DNA of 64,000 nt from Moniliophthora roreri (Eukaryota; Basidiomycota; Agaricomycetes; Agaricales; Marasmiaceae). Position numbers and translations under genes: made by a program. Location: assembly GCA_001466705.2 (NCBI GenBank), contig LATX02000100.1, positions 744,001-808,000 of the forward strand. Reading direction: 5' to 3'. Positions 12,401-23,936 of this stretch are shown here, piece after piece; positions within the stretch are counted from its first letter, which is position 1, and each line of letters starts with the position of its first letter. Below the pieces are notes generated by a model. The model saw only the letters and a list, made by a program, of their open reading frames with translations, was not told the origin of the DNA and did not search any database.

Positions 12401-13318
12401 GGTGATGTGGTAAGGGCCTATCTGGTTGACATTATGCTAGTATTTCCTGTGTGCATTCGATCTCCACCTGCCAAGTGCTTTCACAGCTTCTGGGTTTACT
12501 CCAGAAGTAAGGTAGAAGGTGGTGCCTCCTATGCAGAATGAGTGTCCTGTGAACCTGGGGTGGCCAAGGGGACCCCAGATTTTGTTACATCTAATCATGA
12601 AGCGTTGCCTGGTAAGGACCTTCAGAGTGCCCTGTTTGTCCCTGTAGGAGCAGAGAGGGGAGTCTGGAAGGAGGTGGTTGTGTTTGACATGTCTGTGTGT
12701 CAAAATGACAGAGCATGTACAGTTTCCATCTTGGCATGGAATGAATATGTCATTGCCAATGAACTCTTCTGTCTTTGTGAATGGGAGGTGTAGGAGGTAG
12801 GATGTCTTGGAAGAGTCAGAGGAAAGGCAGTTTACTGTAGGAAGCTTGGTTGGGTCAAAATTGTCTGGATTCTCTGATTCTGGAAGGATCTCTCCCAGGC
12901 AGAGTTGACTGTAGAATGTGGCAGTTGCTGCTTGATGAATAGCCTGGTCCTTGCCTGAAGAATTTGATGGGGAAAGGTCTAGGTGGTCTGTGAGGTCCTG
13001 CATCATGGTAAGGGTGACAGGAGGCCTTTGGCCCCTCTTTGAGGAGGGTGGAGCATTGTGCTTTACAGACTTGAGTGCCATCCTTGTCCTTTCTCCTCCC
13101 AGCCAATTCCAGCTCTTGTGAATGAAGTATTTTCTTAGAGTTCTGATGTGAGTTGATGCAGTGTCCTCTGCAACCCTTCCTAGGTAGTGTTTTTTAATGA
13201 AGTTGATAATGGTGTCTTTGTTGATGTTGGCGAGTGACCCCATGTAAGGCCCCCCTCCATATTGAACCAGTGGATGAATTTTCCTTTGACTGCCATGACC
13301 CTCTTTGCAATGTTAATT
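12380..13318 (-). pseudogene. Tyrosine recombinase remnant (Crypton/DIRS-like mobile element)
   Basis: The minus-strand frame of at least 268 residues matches the C-terminal catalytic region of fungal tyrosine recombinases. It reads HPLVQYGGGPYMGSLANINK near its start and ends with FTGHSFCIGGTTFYLTSG, EAVKALGRWRS and a final Tyr. In this family the HSF motif is normally followed by the second catalytic Arg (HxxR). Here that position is Cys, so catalysis would be lost. The terminal Tyr at about 12437 is followed at once by TAG where a Trp (TGG) is usual, and the frame then reads on as HNVNQIGPYHITNL, so the stop looks secondary. The 5' part is cut where the LTR at 13319 begins. The element is therefore dead on at least three counts. 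Crypton versus DIRS origin cannot be settled without the missing flanks. Confidence 0.7.
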
Positions 13319-14461
13319 TGTCTAAGATAAGACTAGTGGAGAACTATCCAAAAGATAACCTCCAAAAGTCTAACTCAGGTTGTTGTACAAGTGTGGATCG
13401 ACATGATCAGAGTTGCTGCACTTAGAATGCCAACAAAACTCTTAGCTAGGTTGATTCTCTCTTATTGAAGTGTTCAACTTCAAAGTGTTCACCTCCAGAG
13501 GAGTATATATGGTTTTAAAATGGTTTATATCACAAACACACACACAAAACACAAAGAACATGGTGCACAAAGCACAAACACAAGAGCTACAGTTCTGTAC
13601 AAAGACTCAATAGCCAATATAGTCTGACCCCATGGAGTTTAAGACTTCTTTAAGACTACTACAGCACACAGTGTACTGGAAAAGGTCCTACACCAATTTC
13701 TACAAAGAGCTCAGTGCAGGCACACCTCTTGCTAAGACTCTAAGTGTGTCAAAACCTGATACCCAACACAGGCCACACTTCAAGTGCCCAAGGCTCCTTC
13801 TTGGTGTAAAGTGTCTCTTAGAAAATACATGCTCAGTCTTAATTAGAACTTCTTATGCATCTCATTCTATCTGTCTGTAGGTAGTGGATGTCCTTTGGAA
13901 GTGATTTCCTTCTTTCCAAGATGACTTTGTATCTAGTTAGTTTATCTCATATTGTTTAGCTGCCGGCAACTCTTTATTAAGAGATTGCCTGCTTTGACTT
14001 TGATCTGTATATTGACTTTGGAGGAGGATTGTTCTGTGATTGTTCCTGTTCTACATTGTCTTTCTGTTTTGATGTCTCCTCTAAGTACCTCTGTACTGTT
14101 TGACTGCATGTTGCACCTTGCAGATGTTATAGAAAGGCAAAATAGAAATTAAAATCCCATTGATAGCACTTCAAGAGCTTGGTTAACTAGCCAATGTGTT
14201 CATTGGGCTATACTTAGGTTCCCTACAGGTTTCAGGAGTGATCTGCTTTGGATCTGATACATAGATAAGTCAGAAAGTACAGCTTAGACACCTCTGTATA
14301 CCATATTATATAGCTCTTTGTACTTTCCAAGGTACCATAGCTTCTCTAAGGCAATAACTAGCAGACTGGGCTCACTCTAGTCCTTATTACTTATTATCTT
14401 GTGTCATACTAAAGTGTTCCAAATCAAAATGAATAAAAGTGGGTCTTTTCTAGGCTTGACA
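13319..14461 (-). repeat. LTR copy 1 of an LTR retrotransposon (element orientation minus)
   Basis: The segment starts TGTCTAAG and ends CTTGACA, giving TG...CA ends in either reading, and matches most of 15774-17875. To its right lies a pyrimidine tract with a C run, which on the minus strand is a polypurine tract. That places this copy as the 3' LTR of an element whose internal part lies at higher coordinates. It interrupts the tyrosine recombinase frame on its left. Relative to copy 2 it lacks about 540 bp around 13835. Confidence 0.65.
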
Positions 14462-14484
14462 TATTATCTCCCCCCAACTAAAAG
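14462..14484 (-). other. Polypurine tract of the minus-oriented LTR element
   Basis: Read on the minus strand this is CTTTTAGTTGGGGGGAGATA followed by ATA and the LTR start TGTCAAGC. The same core TTAGTTGGGGGGAG occurs just before the LTR at 27200 and, with a different continuation, near 23120. Confidence 0.6.
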
Positions 14485-14919
14485 AGGATTGTCCCCAATC
14501 CACTCCTTGCTAAGAGATCACAACATGGGATTCTTTAAGAAAGGACTTTCTGGGTACAAACTAACCACCCATGAAAAGGAAATTTGATTCTGAGTGCAAC
14601 TGGGTTATCTCTGGGTACTACTACATCACAGTCTTAATGACTTAGTCGTTTCATCAATTCTTTCACAGTCCCATCAAAATGTGTAGGTGTTAGTGCACAA
14701 CATGTTTGATTAGTGCCAATGCTATTTCCAGTAATCTACAGCATCAGTATGCTTCTTTCATAGATCTTTGCCGATTGGAGAATCCTCTTTAACACAGCTA
14801 CTCTTCTTTTGGTAAAAGTATGTTCATTTTCTTTTATCTGAATACAATCACTCATATATAAGGGCTACCCTACTCAGAGTCACCTAGTTTCTTTCTGTCT
14901 TTTCCCCCATCTTTGCTCT

Positions 14920-15773
14920 ATGGCCAGTGCAACTTGAACCAAACTTTCCAGGACTTCCCAAGCTGACAACAAGATGGAAGTCTCTTCTGTAACTCTATCT
15001 ATTATCCAGGCTTTGTATTCTATAGGGGAACAGATTCTGGCTGCTTTTGAAGACCTTTGTGATTCATTGGAGGAGATAGGTGATGCTAATTCTCACTCTC
15101 TCAGGCTCCTGTTCCTCTGCAAGTTGAACAAGGCTCTGGGTGATAACATAGTACATCACATCCCCTCCTTTTCACTGTTGTGCTCATTCTTCTTTTTATA
15201 GGCCAATTTTGCTGAACATGCAGATGAGACTTGGTTCCCAGCCTCATATGTGGAACTTCTTTTAACAATTGCTCCTGTTTGAGACTCATTTGAAGAATCC
15301 TTCCTGACCTTGTCCCTGCCCAAGAACATTTTTTCTCATATCCCAGATATTGATAAACATCATGGCTGGGAGATGGAGCTCAGGCTCAAGGTATGTTCTT
15401 TAGTTCTTTAATTCTTCATTCTTATTTAATTTCATTTTGTTCTAAGGCTTTCAAGGCCTTCTCTTTTCCTGAAACCCTTGATAATGTCCTGGACAAGTAC
15501 ACTGTAGCCAAAAAGTCCTCAGCAGCTCCCAAAACTAAGGTTTCTTGCAAGGTATGCAATCATCCTGTTTGTTCTGACACTTCCTCATTTCTTTGGTACA
15601 GCACAGTCCTTCTCTGGCCACCACTGCTAAGAGTGCTAGTGCTCCAGTGCCTAAAAAGGTAACATCATTGCTTTTCTATTATTACTTCTTGCTAACGTTT
15701 ATCTTTGCTAGCCTAAGGTTGACAATTCTTCTTCTGAAGTCACCTCACAGCATCATCCAAAGCCTTGATAATT
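14920..15773 (+). pseudogene. Antisense-gene fragment inside an LTR element, same family as the gene at 23937-26747
   Basis: A plus-strand, intron-containing coding remnant lies between the polypurine tract and the next LTR, antisense to its host element. The start ATG at 14920 is followed by an in-frame TGA at 14935. Exon 1 reads MEVSSVTLSIIQALYSI and on to FEDLCDSLEE. The exon at 15202-15390 contains ETWFPASYVELLL, a TGA at 15280, then SLPKNIFSHIPDI and ends ELRLK before a GTATGT donor. The corresponding exon of the gene at 26258-26442 has WFPHTFMRLLLLAL, SIPNNLYSAF and ends LGLK before GTATGTTC, so the two are homologous and share an intron site. Later exons read AFKAFSFPETLDNVLDKY and a Ser/Lys-rich stretch. 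The gene is cut off where the LTR copy at 15774 begins. Function unknown. Confidence 0.6.
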
Positions 15774-17875
15774 TGTCTAAGAATAAGACTAGTGGAAAGC
15801 TACCCAAAAGATAACCTCCAAAAAGTCTAACTCAGTTTGTTGTGCAAGTGTGGATTGACATGATCAGAGTTACTGCACTTAGAATGCCAACAAAACCCTT
15901 AGCTAGGTTGATTCTCTCTCTTATGGAAGCAATCTACTTCAAAGTGTTCACCTCCAGAGGAGTATATATGGGTTTTTAAAAAGAGTTTATATCCAAACAC
16001 ACAAACACACACACAAGAACACAGTGCACAAAACACAAAACACAAGAGCTACAGTCCTGTACAAAGACTCAATAGCCGATATAGTCTGACCCTATGAAGT
16101 TCAAGACTTCTTCAAGATAACTACAGCACACAGTGTACTGGAAAAGGTCCTAGACCAATTTCTACAAAGAGTTCAGTGCAGGCACACCCCTTGCTAATAC
16201 TCTAAGTGTGTNAAGTCTAACTCAGTTTGTTGTGCAAGTGTGGATCAACATGATCAGAGTTACTGCACTTAGAATGCCAACAAAACTCTTAGCTAGGTTG
16301 ATTCTCTCTTATGGAAGTGTTCTACTTCAAAGTGTTCACCCCCAGAGGAGTATATATGGGTTTTAAAAGGTTTTATATCCAAACACACAAACACACACAC
16401 AAGAACACGGTGCACAAAGCACAAAACACAAGAGCTACAGTCCCATACAAAGACTCGGTAGCCGATATAGTCTGACCCTACAGAGTTCAAGACTTCTTCA
16501 AGATAACTACAGCACACAGTGTACTGGAAAAGGTCCTAGACCAATTTCTACAAAGAGTTCAGTGCAGGCACACCCTTTGCTAAGACTCTAAGTGTGTCAC
16601 AACCTGATACACACACAGGCCACACTCCAAGTGCCCAAGGCTCCTTCTTGGTGTAAAGTTTCTCTTAGAAAAGCATGACACAAGTTCATTATCAGATGTC
16701 TATCTCTCTGGAGTCACTCAGGACCAATCTCCAGGGCCTGTAGTGAGGAAGCAAAACTGGAATGGCACACAAATTTATACACCAAACAAACTTGTCATGT
16801 ATTCACAATCAGAGGGGGCAGAGTTACTTGAGTATGTACAAATATCTAACTGTCCTTATATATGGTCCAGGAATATATCTACAGAAAATTATAAATAATG
16901 TCCGATAATTCAGGAAATGACAAATGAGTGACTGAGATACTAAAAGAGGGATTATTCAGATGTCACGGAGTCTGGCCACTAGGGTATCCGACCATATCTG
17001 CACAGGTATCTACACCTCCAGGCATTCTAGACTCTATAATTTGTATTTTCTCTTTTCTAGGTCAGGTATCTACGAGTGGATGGCTGTATCCGTCCTGTCT
17101 TTTGACAGCATTTCCCCTTTTCTAGTATCCGCACATCGGCAGAAGCCTAGATGCCAAAGTTTCCAAGGTTGGAACACGCTGTTATTGTCCCTATCTCCTT
17201 TGACAATGCATGCTCAGTCTTATTTAGGATTTCTTGCACATTAGACATTCTTCATATGTCTCATTGTATCTGTCTATAGGTAGTAATTGTCCTTTCAGAA
17301 GTGATTTCTGTCTTTCTGAGCAGTCTTTGTACCTAGTTTGCTTATCACATATTGTTTAGCTGCCAGTGAATTCTTTATTAAGAGATCACCTGCTTTGACT
17401 CTGATCCATGTATTGACTTCGGAGGAGGATTGTTCTATGATTGTTCCTGTTCTAAGCTGTCTTTCTGTTTTGATGTCTCCTCTAAGTACCTCTGTACTGT
17501 TTGACTCCAGCTTGCACTTTGCAGATGTCATAGAAAAGTAAAGTAGAAGTTAAAATCCCATTGATAGCACTTTTGAGAGCTTGGTTCACTAGCCAATGTG
17601 TTCATTGGGCCATAGTTAGATTCCCTACAGGTTTTGGAAGTGATCTGCTTTGGATCTGATACATAGATAGGTCAGAAAGTACAGCTTAGACACCTCTGTA
17701 TAGCATATCATATAGCTCTTTGTACTTTCCCAGGTACCACAGCTTCTCTAAGGCAATGACTAGCAGACTGGGCTCACTCTAGTCCTTATTACCCATTATC
17801 TCATGTCATATTCAAGTGTTCCAATTCAGAAATAGTGTAAAAATGAATAAAAGTGGGTCTTTTCTAGGTTTGACA
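15774..17875 (-). repeat. LTR copy 2, with an assembly-type duplication at an N
   Basis: Starts TGTCTAAG and ends TTTGACA like copy 1. It contains a single N at 16212, after which about 390 bp restart from the position equivalent to 15820, so part of the repeat is present twice. A further ~540 bp (about 16670-17205) is absent from copy 1. The shared homology with copy 1 runs to TATTA at 17880 and then switches to Gypsy pol, so the right edge is a junction, not a clean insertion site. Confidence 0.6.
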
Positions 17876-17880
17876 TATTA

Positions 17881-20800
17881 ACATTACCACAGGAATTTCA
17901 TGTTAAGAGACAGATTTTTGGGGATCCATTAGAAGGGATGCCCATACTTCCAGTACATCCACCAGAATTTACACCTGGAGAAAGATATACTCAAGAAAGA
18001 AAGGATATTATTAATAAGAACCACCCAGAGGGATTTCTATGGTTAGAAGAAAGAAAACTATTACATGAATTGATGAAATTACAAGAGATGGCATTTGCAT
18101 GGAATGCAGCAGAGGGAGGAAATTTTAGAACAGATTTCTTTCCACCAGTAAAGTTCCCAGTATTACCACATGTGCCATGGATAGAGAGAAATATTCCCAT
18201 TCCACCAGGTATATACAAGGAAGTTTGTGGGATAATAAAAGACAAGATAGATGCAGGAGTTTATGAACCATCTAGTTTGTCGTATCGATCTAAATGGTTC
18301 TGCATATTAAAGAAAGATAGAAAAAGTTTGAGAATAGTGCATAGCTTGGAGCTATTGAACAAAGTTATGATTTAGTATTCAGGCGTACCACCTGCGACAG
18401 CTAAAGTATCAAGTCATTTCTCAGGCAGAGCATGCATAGGACTCTTAGACATATGGGTTGGATATGATAAAAGATTAATAGATGAAGAGTCAAGAGATTT
18501 GACAACATTTCAGACACTGTTTGGACCACATAGGTTGGTAAAGTTGCCGATGGGATGGACCAATTTGGTACCAATATTTCATGATGATGTTTGTTATATA
18601 TTTAGAGATGAGATACCAGAGATTACAATGCCATACGTGGATGATGTATCAGCAAGAGGACCAGCATCTCAATACAGATTAGAAGATAGAAGTTATAAAA
18701 CCATACCAGAGAACCCAGGAATTAGAAAATTTGTATGGGAACATATGAATAATATGAACAGATTGATGCAGAGGCTGAAATATGTTGGAGGAACATTTTC
18801 AGGGCCTAAAGCATTTATATGTTTAGAAAGGGGAGTGGTATTAGGTTTTCAAGTAGGACCAGAGGGTCAAGAGATAAATGAGAAATTTGCGAAAGTAGTA
18901 TTGGACTGGGATCCAAATACGTTTGAATCAAAGACAGATATAAAGTTGTTATTGGGTCCAGCAGTACAGATGCATACTTTCATTAAGGACTATGCGAAGA
19001 TAACCAGACCATTGAATAAGATAACTGTAGCAAATGCAATCTTCCAGATGGGAGAAGAAGAGAAACAAGCAGTTAGAAATCTGCAGGAAGCTATTAGAAA
19101 TGCACCTTGTTTGAAACCAGTAGATTATAGGAAACCATTAATATTAGCAGTCCATACGTCTTAGCAAGCAGTAGGCTTCTACTTGTATCAAAGAGATGAG
19201 AATGATTCAAAGAGAAAATATTTTAACTATTTCAGATCAGTTGGTCTGAATGAGAGAGAAGCAAGATTTTCACAGCCCAAGAGGGAGCTGTATGGATTAA
19301 AGATGGCTTTAGAAGCTACCTATTATACAACATATGGTTGTAGAGAGTTAATAGTGGAAACAGATGCTAGTTATATTAAGAGAATGCTAGACAATCCAAG
19401 TGCAGGCCCTAATGCAACTATCAATCTTTGGATAGAAGCTATCAGAAAATATCACTTTGAATTAGTGCATATAAAAGGAATTAAGCATGGACCAGATGGT
19501 TTATCTAGACCATCTGAAAATGAAGAAGATTATTTAGATAATGATGATGGAGAACCTGTGAAGTTTAAGATGGGAGAGAATGAGACTGATCCACCCTATC
19601 CTTTTGAAGATTTCAGGGAAGAGATCAATACTAGAGGTGGATATTATTTAGAAAGAGCAGTATGTGTAGAAGATTTTACACAGGATCTAGAAGCAGCAGC
19701 AGAAGAATCGAGGATGAATAATTTGGTTTTGGGATGGCCAATATATGAGTCATTCACACAAATCAAGATATTTCCGCCTGCATTAACAGCTAAATGGCAG
19801 GAAAAGAATCTCTATGTGAAATCCCACTGTACGATGCTAGGGAAAAAGTTAGATGAAGCTTTACCAGATATAATCAGTTATCTGACAGATGAAGATTGGA
19901 TTAGACAAAAAGATCCAGACAAGGATCATGAGAAATTTATAAAGAAACAAGCCCANCAGTTGAATATGATTAAGATTCCACCTACTCGGACACATACACC
20001 ATCTTTATTCCAGAAGATTCATATAGATATATTTAAGCTATCACCAGCTAGCAACGGTTGTAAGAACATGGCTCATGCTAGGTGTGTGTTATCGAATTGG
20101 TCAGAGGCCAGAGCAATAAGAGATGAGAAAGCAAAAACCATTGGAGAATGGATATTTGAAGATATTTTGTGTCATTGGGGACCAGTAGAAGAGATTGTCA
20201 CAGACAATGCTCCCCAACTAGAATTAGTGATGAAATGGTTAAATGGAAAATATGGAGTGAGGCATATTAAGATTTCACCCTATAATTCTCAAGCTAATGG
20301 GAAGATTGAGAGACCCTATTTTGATATAAGACAAGCCTTAGTGAAAGCTACAGGTGGAGATTTGGGAGGATGGTATTGGTATTTGAGACCAGTACTATGG
20401 GCAGATAGAGTTACGATTAGGAGAGGATTGGGATGTTCACCATACTTTTTAGTAACAGGAGCGGAGCCAATCTTACCTTTTGATATTGTGGAATGGACAT
20501 GGTTAGTACATATGCCAGATAGAATATTATTACACGAAGAATTAGTGGGATATAGAGTGTTGGCACTAGCTAAACATCGTACACATGTTAATGAAATGAT
20601 AGAGAGAGTAGATCAGATCAAGAGAGACAACTTGAGAAGATTTGAGAAAGAAAATAGACATAAGATCAAGGATTTTGATTTTAAGCCAGGACAGCTGGTA
20701 CAGATGCATAATTCTGGCATAGAGAAAGATTTGGATAGAAAGATGTACCCAAGGTACTTAGGACCAATGATAGTGGTTGGACGTATGAAAGGAGGATCTT

Positions 20801-21183
20801 ATATCTTGGCAGATATGAATGGCACAGTAAAGAAAGAGAAAGTAGCAGTGTTTAGGGTAATACCACACGTAGTGAGATATGAGCCTATTTCTCTACCAGA
20901 AAATATTTATGAAATGATAGATATGACAAGAGAACAGATAGACAAAATGGTTGAAAATGAAGAGAGTAGACAGTATGTTGGAGAAGACTTTATGTTTCCA
21001 AACATACCTGAAATGAAAAGACCAGAACCAGGCAGAGAACTGGTAGATGATGATAATATTAAAGGAAAACAGCAAAGTGAAAATGAAGATATTGAAGATA
21101 TAGACTTAGATGAACCCAGACAGACTAGGCAACAGAAGATTCAGAGAGAATTAGAGGTCCTAATGGTTGGACTGGGAAACTAA
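17881..21183 (+). pseudogene. Ty3/Gypsy pol remnant (RT, RNase H, integrase)
   Basis: One reading frame runs through the whole segment, broken by TAG at 18373-18375 and TAG at 19162-19164. Order of domains: a pre-RT segment with LPHVPWIERNIPIPPGIY; reverse transcriptase with EESRDLTTFQT, LPMGWTN and the catalytic YVDD near 18640; RNase H with the acidic stretch around ELIVETDASY; then, after an N at 19956, an integrase core with HIDIFKLSP, VTDNAPQ and NGKIERPYFD (the D, D, E triad) and a C-terminal region to 21183. The His/Cys zinc-binding part of integrase expected before the core is missing at the N. Gag, protease and a 5' LTR are absent: the frame begins abruptly next to the LTR copy on the left. 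The wording of RT motifs matches Gypsy elements of mushroom genomes. Confidence 0.88.
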
Positions 21184-21595
21184 AGAAAATATTTTGGAGT
21201 TGGGCAGTCATACTTTATGATTGTAAGACCCTCTTCATTTGTAATAAAAGAGATGAATATTGAAAAGTTGACTTGGTCACACAAGATAAGAGACATAACA
21301 CACAACTACATGCAGCTGGAATTGAAAGAGTGACTGGCTACATGGAAGATATACAGAGTTATAGTAGAGTTACAGAGAGTGGAGTATCAGAGATAACAAC
21401 TGTAAGAGTTGAGTCTCAGAAAGAATATTTTTATAGAGACGTTTTAAGAGTGAGAGGTGATGTTTGATACGAAGGTTACGAAGAGGAATGGGAATATAAC
21501 GAAATCTGGTATCTAGCTCGAACAAGGTTAACTGAAGTTGAGCCTTTGCATGAGCAAGGAACTGAAGTATGCTTCCTAAACCTTGAGAAAAGGCT
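21184..21595. other. Pol to antisense-gene interval
   Basis: About 410 bases between two convergent coding ends. There is an AATAAAAG near 21242 that could act as a polyadenylation signal for the pol transcript. No other feature is seen. Confidence 0.35.
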
Positions 21596-22914
21596 CTAAG
21601 TATCAACTGGAGCAGGGACTGTTCCAACCTCGACAAGAGAATGAACGGGTTGAGCTTCTCCCATTTGTTCATCTTGGATAGCAACTTTGGAGAGACGGAT
21701 ATGATTGACCTCTTCAAGACTCTTAGCAGAGACCTGGTATTGGCCAATGTAGAAGTGAATATTGTGTTCCAAGGAAGAGAGTTCAGCATGAAGGAAGTTT
21801 GAGACTGACAAGAGGACTTTGGATGAAGCCTTTTCAAGGTCAAGGAAAGGAATCAATGCTGATTTCTTAGCAATTGATTCAAATGCGAGGGCACGGAGTG
21901 CTTGTTCGTCTAAAGAGATAGAATATTAACGTCTATAAACGGTATTGAGACAGAGAATAACAAACCAGTTGTTTCTTGGCGACAATCCACAACTGATGAA
22001 GAGACCTTACTCTTCTTGGAAGCAGAAGAAGTCGGTTTGGCCTCAGAAGCAGTGGAGGTAACCTATTAGAGAGCAAATATTAAGAAAATTGAGGGGTTAA
22101 AGGGGTGAGAGAAGGACTCACGTCGAGAGATTTATTCGGAACATTTTTGTCCTTTTCCTTTTTATCTGCCTTGAAAGAAGTGAAAGATTGGAGAGAGACA
22201 GAGCTTGATAATAAATAGAGAAACATACAGCATTATTTTTAGTGAAATGGACTTTCTGCACAGGATCGTTCGTGGAACCAGACTTAGGAGCATGGACAGA
22301 GGTAGAAAGGGACCTGGCATCCTGCATCTGTTGATATAAGCAGATGAATATGTGGTTAATATTAATGAAATGAGGGGAATCGTACTTCCAGATCATCATT
22401 CGTATTGTTGACGATTTGTACTTCCTCCTCATCTGATGAATCCACAGATACTTTTGAGGCCTTGCGCTTTCCTAGAAACGATATTTATAATGTCAGAGCA
22501 TGAATAAAGAAGAACTAAGAACTGACGATTTTTGGATGCAGCTGCATGGGCACAAAAGGCATGCATTTCATGTGTAAAAGCCTCGAGTGAATCCAGGACG
22601 AATGGAGCTTTGGCACCAGTCAAGATCTGAGAATTGATAAACTCGATGCAAGCACAATAGAGTTTGTAGGCTTCATCGTGAGTGGCGACATGCTTAAAAT
22701 TAAGTCGTCCTTTCTAGAAACAGAAATAATATTTAGAAGTAAATAAAAGAGAAGATAGAATATTAAGAAGTACCAGATGCTCCGCAAGTTGTGCAACCAA
22801 AAGGCTATGAATAGTAGGGTTGCTACCGTTTGTGGAACGCTTAATGAAGTTGAACAGCTTGTTTGTGTTGTGAAGCCATGTCTGGCAATCAGGCCAAGAG
22901 TTGGATGGAGGCAT
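21596..22914 (-). CDS. Intact multi-exon gene antisense to the Gypsy pol; unknown function
   Basis: I do not recognise this family. Seven exons on the minus strand: 22914-22774, 22713-22527, 22471-22386, 22327-22229, 22169-22122, 22062-21966 and 21909-21596. The introns are 55-60 bp, all GT-AG, and the lengths sum to exactly 324 codons including the stop with every phase agreeing. The ATG at 22914 is the first in frame. The protein (323 residues) begins MPPSNSWPDCQTWLHNTNKL, has a helical N-terminal part (to about 105), a basic KNRKRKASK stretch followed by an acidic DSSDEEEVQ stretch, a low-complexity Ser/Lys-rich middle, and a helical C-terminal part starting about 218 with DEQALRALAFESIAKKSALI. 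No signal peptide or membrane span. It lies between dead pol and the LTR in antisense orientation. That the frame is clean while pol has stops suggests recent capture, selection, or a younger insertion. Confidence 0.65.
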
Positions 22915-23104
22915 TGAAGCAGTACTCAAAATATTAGACAACAAATGTTGAGATGAGAGAGACAGAGGGTAAAAGTATGAAGATCTATTGTTTGAGCACA
23001 CAGAATTTATAGGTATAGCCTATAAATCGTGCACGTTCACGATAATATGTGTTGGAAATTGTTGGAAGAGAGTTTTGGAAAATGTGTACCTGCCTGAACA
23101 ACGG

Positions 23105-23140
23105 GGACATTGTTATTATTTAGTTGGGGGGAGGAATACA
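23105..23140 (+). other. Polypurine-tract-like sequence upstream of the antisense gene
   Basis: TTTAGTTGGGGGGAGGAATA occurs here on the plus strand, the same core as the two tracts beside recognised LTRs at 14462 and 27180. It may mark the end of one element, a second internal tract, or a fossil LTR boundary. No clear TG start follows directly, so I cannot place an LTR. Confidence 0.4.
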
Positions 23141-23936
23141 CACTGGAAATTTCAACAATTTTCAACATTTCAAAAGGATTGAATAGAGATTGGCATATGG
23201 AAGTTTCAGAAACCCACTAAAACATGTGAATAGTGGATGGAACAACTATCGGCCGGAAAAAGAGAAGCATATGTAGACAGGGAAACTATTCAAGGAAATG
23301 GAATGTGGCACAAGAGGAACTTTGTTGAGATAAAAGGAGTCCCGATGCCGCAACCAAGAAAATAAGAAATAGGAACAATAGTTTCAATTCAGTTCCGAAG
23401 ACGAAAGAGTATTTGATTGGGTCACTAAATATAGAGCACTTATGCATACATATGGAGAATGACACGTACAGAAAGGCTTAGAGATTGGCAATAGATAAGA
23501 AAGAGAAATTTCAGGATAGACTTATCTACATGATTAGAGAGATAAGAAAGGATGATAAAAGCATGGGATAGCGATATACAAACGTGCTTGACTCAGAGAT
23601 GTTGAAGTCCAAAATGGATTGGGACTTATAATATTTTATGTGTTGGTTTAGAATATGAATATGAGATGTAATATGATTCTTCAGTATGCAAATAGTAATG
23701 AAACTATAGCTACTGAAGTAAAGTCCAATTGGATAGAAAATATCTAAGTACTTGAGATGAATGTACTTATGATATTTCTACAGCAGAGATATGAGATATA
23801 AAGAATATTTAAGTATGCATGATGAATGTACTTTAAATATTCCCGCAGCAAGACAGTATAGTAGGCAATAATATTGTGTCCGAGAGTGATACAAGAGCCC
23901 AACCAGTGCCAACCAAGAGAAGAACACGACAAAGTC
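23141..23936. other. Non-coding interval between two antisense genes
   Basis: Roughly 800 AT-rich bases without a coding frame. A GAGCACTTATGCATACATAT segment near 23430 loosely resembles GAGCTTATGCATACAC near 27748, so it may be internal or LTR sequence of the same element family. Confidence 0.35.
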
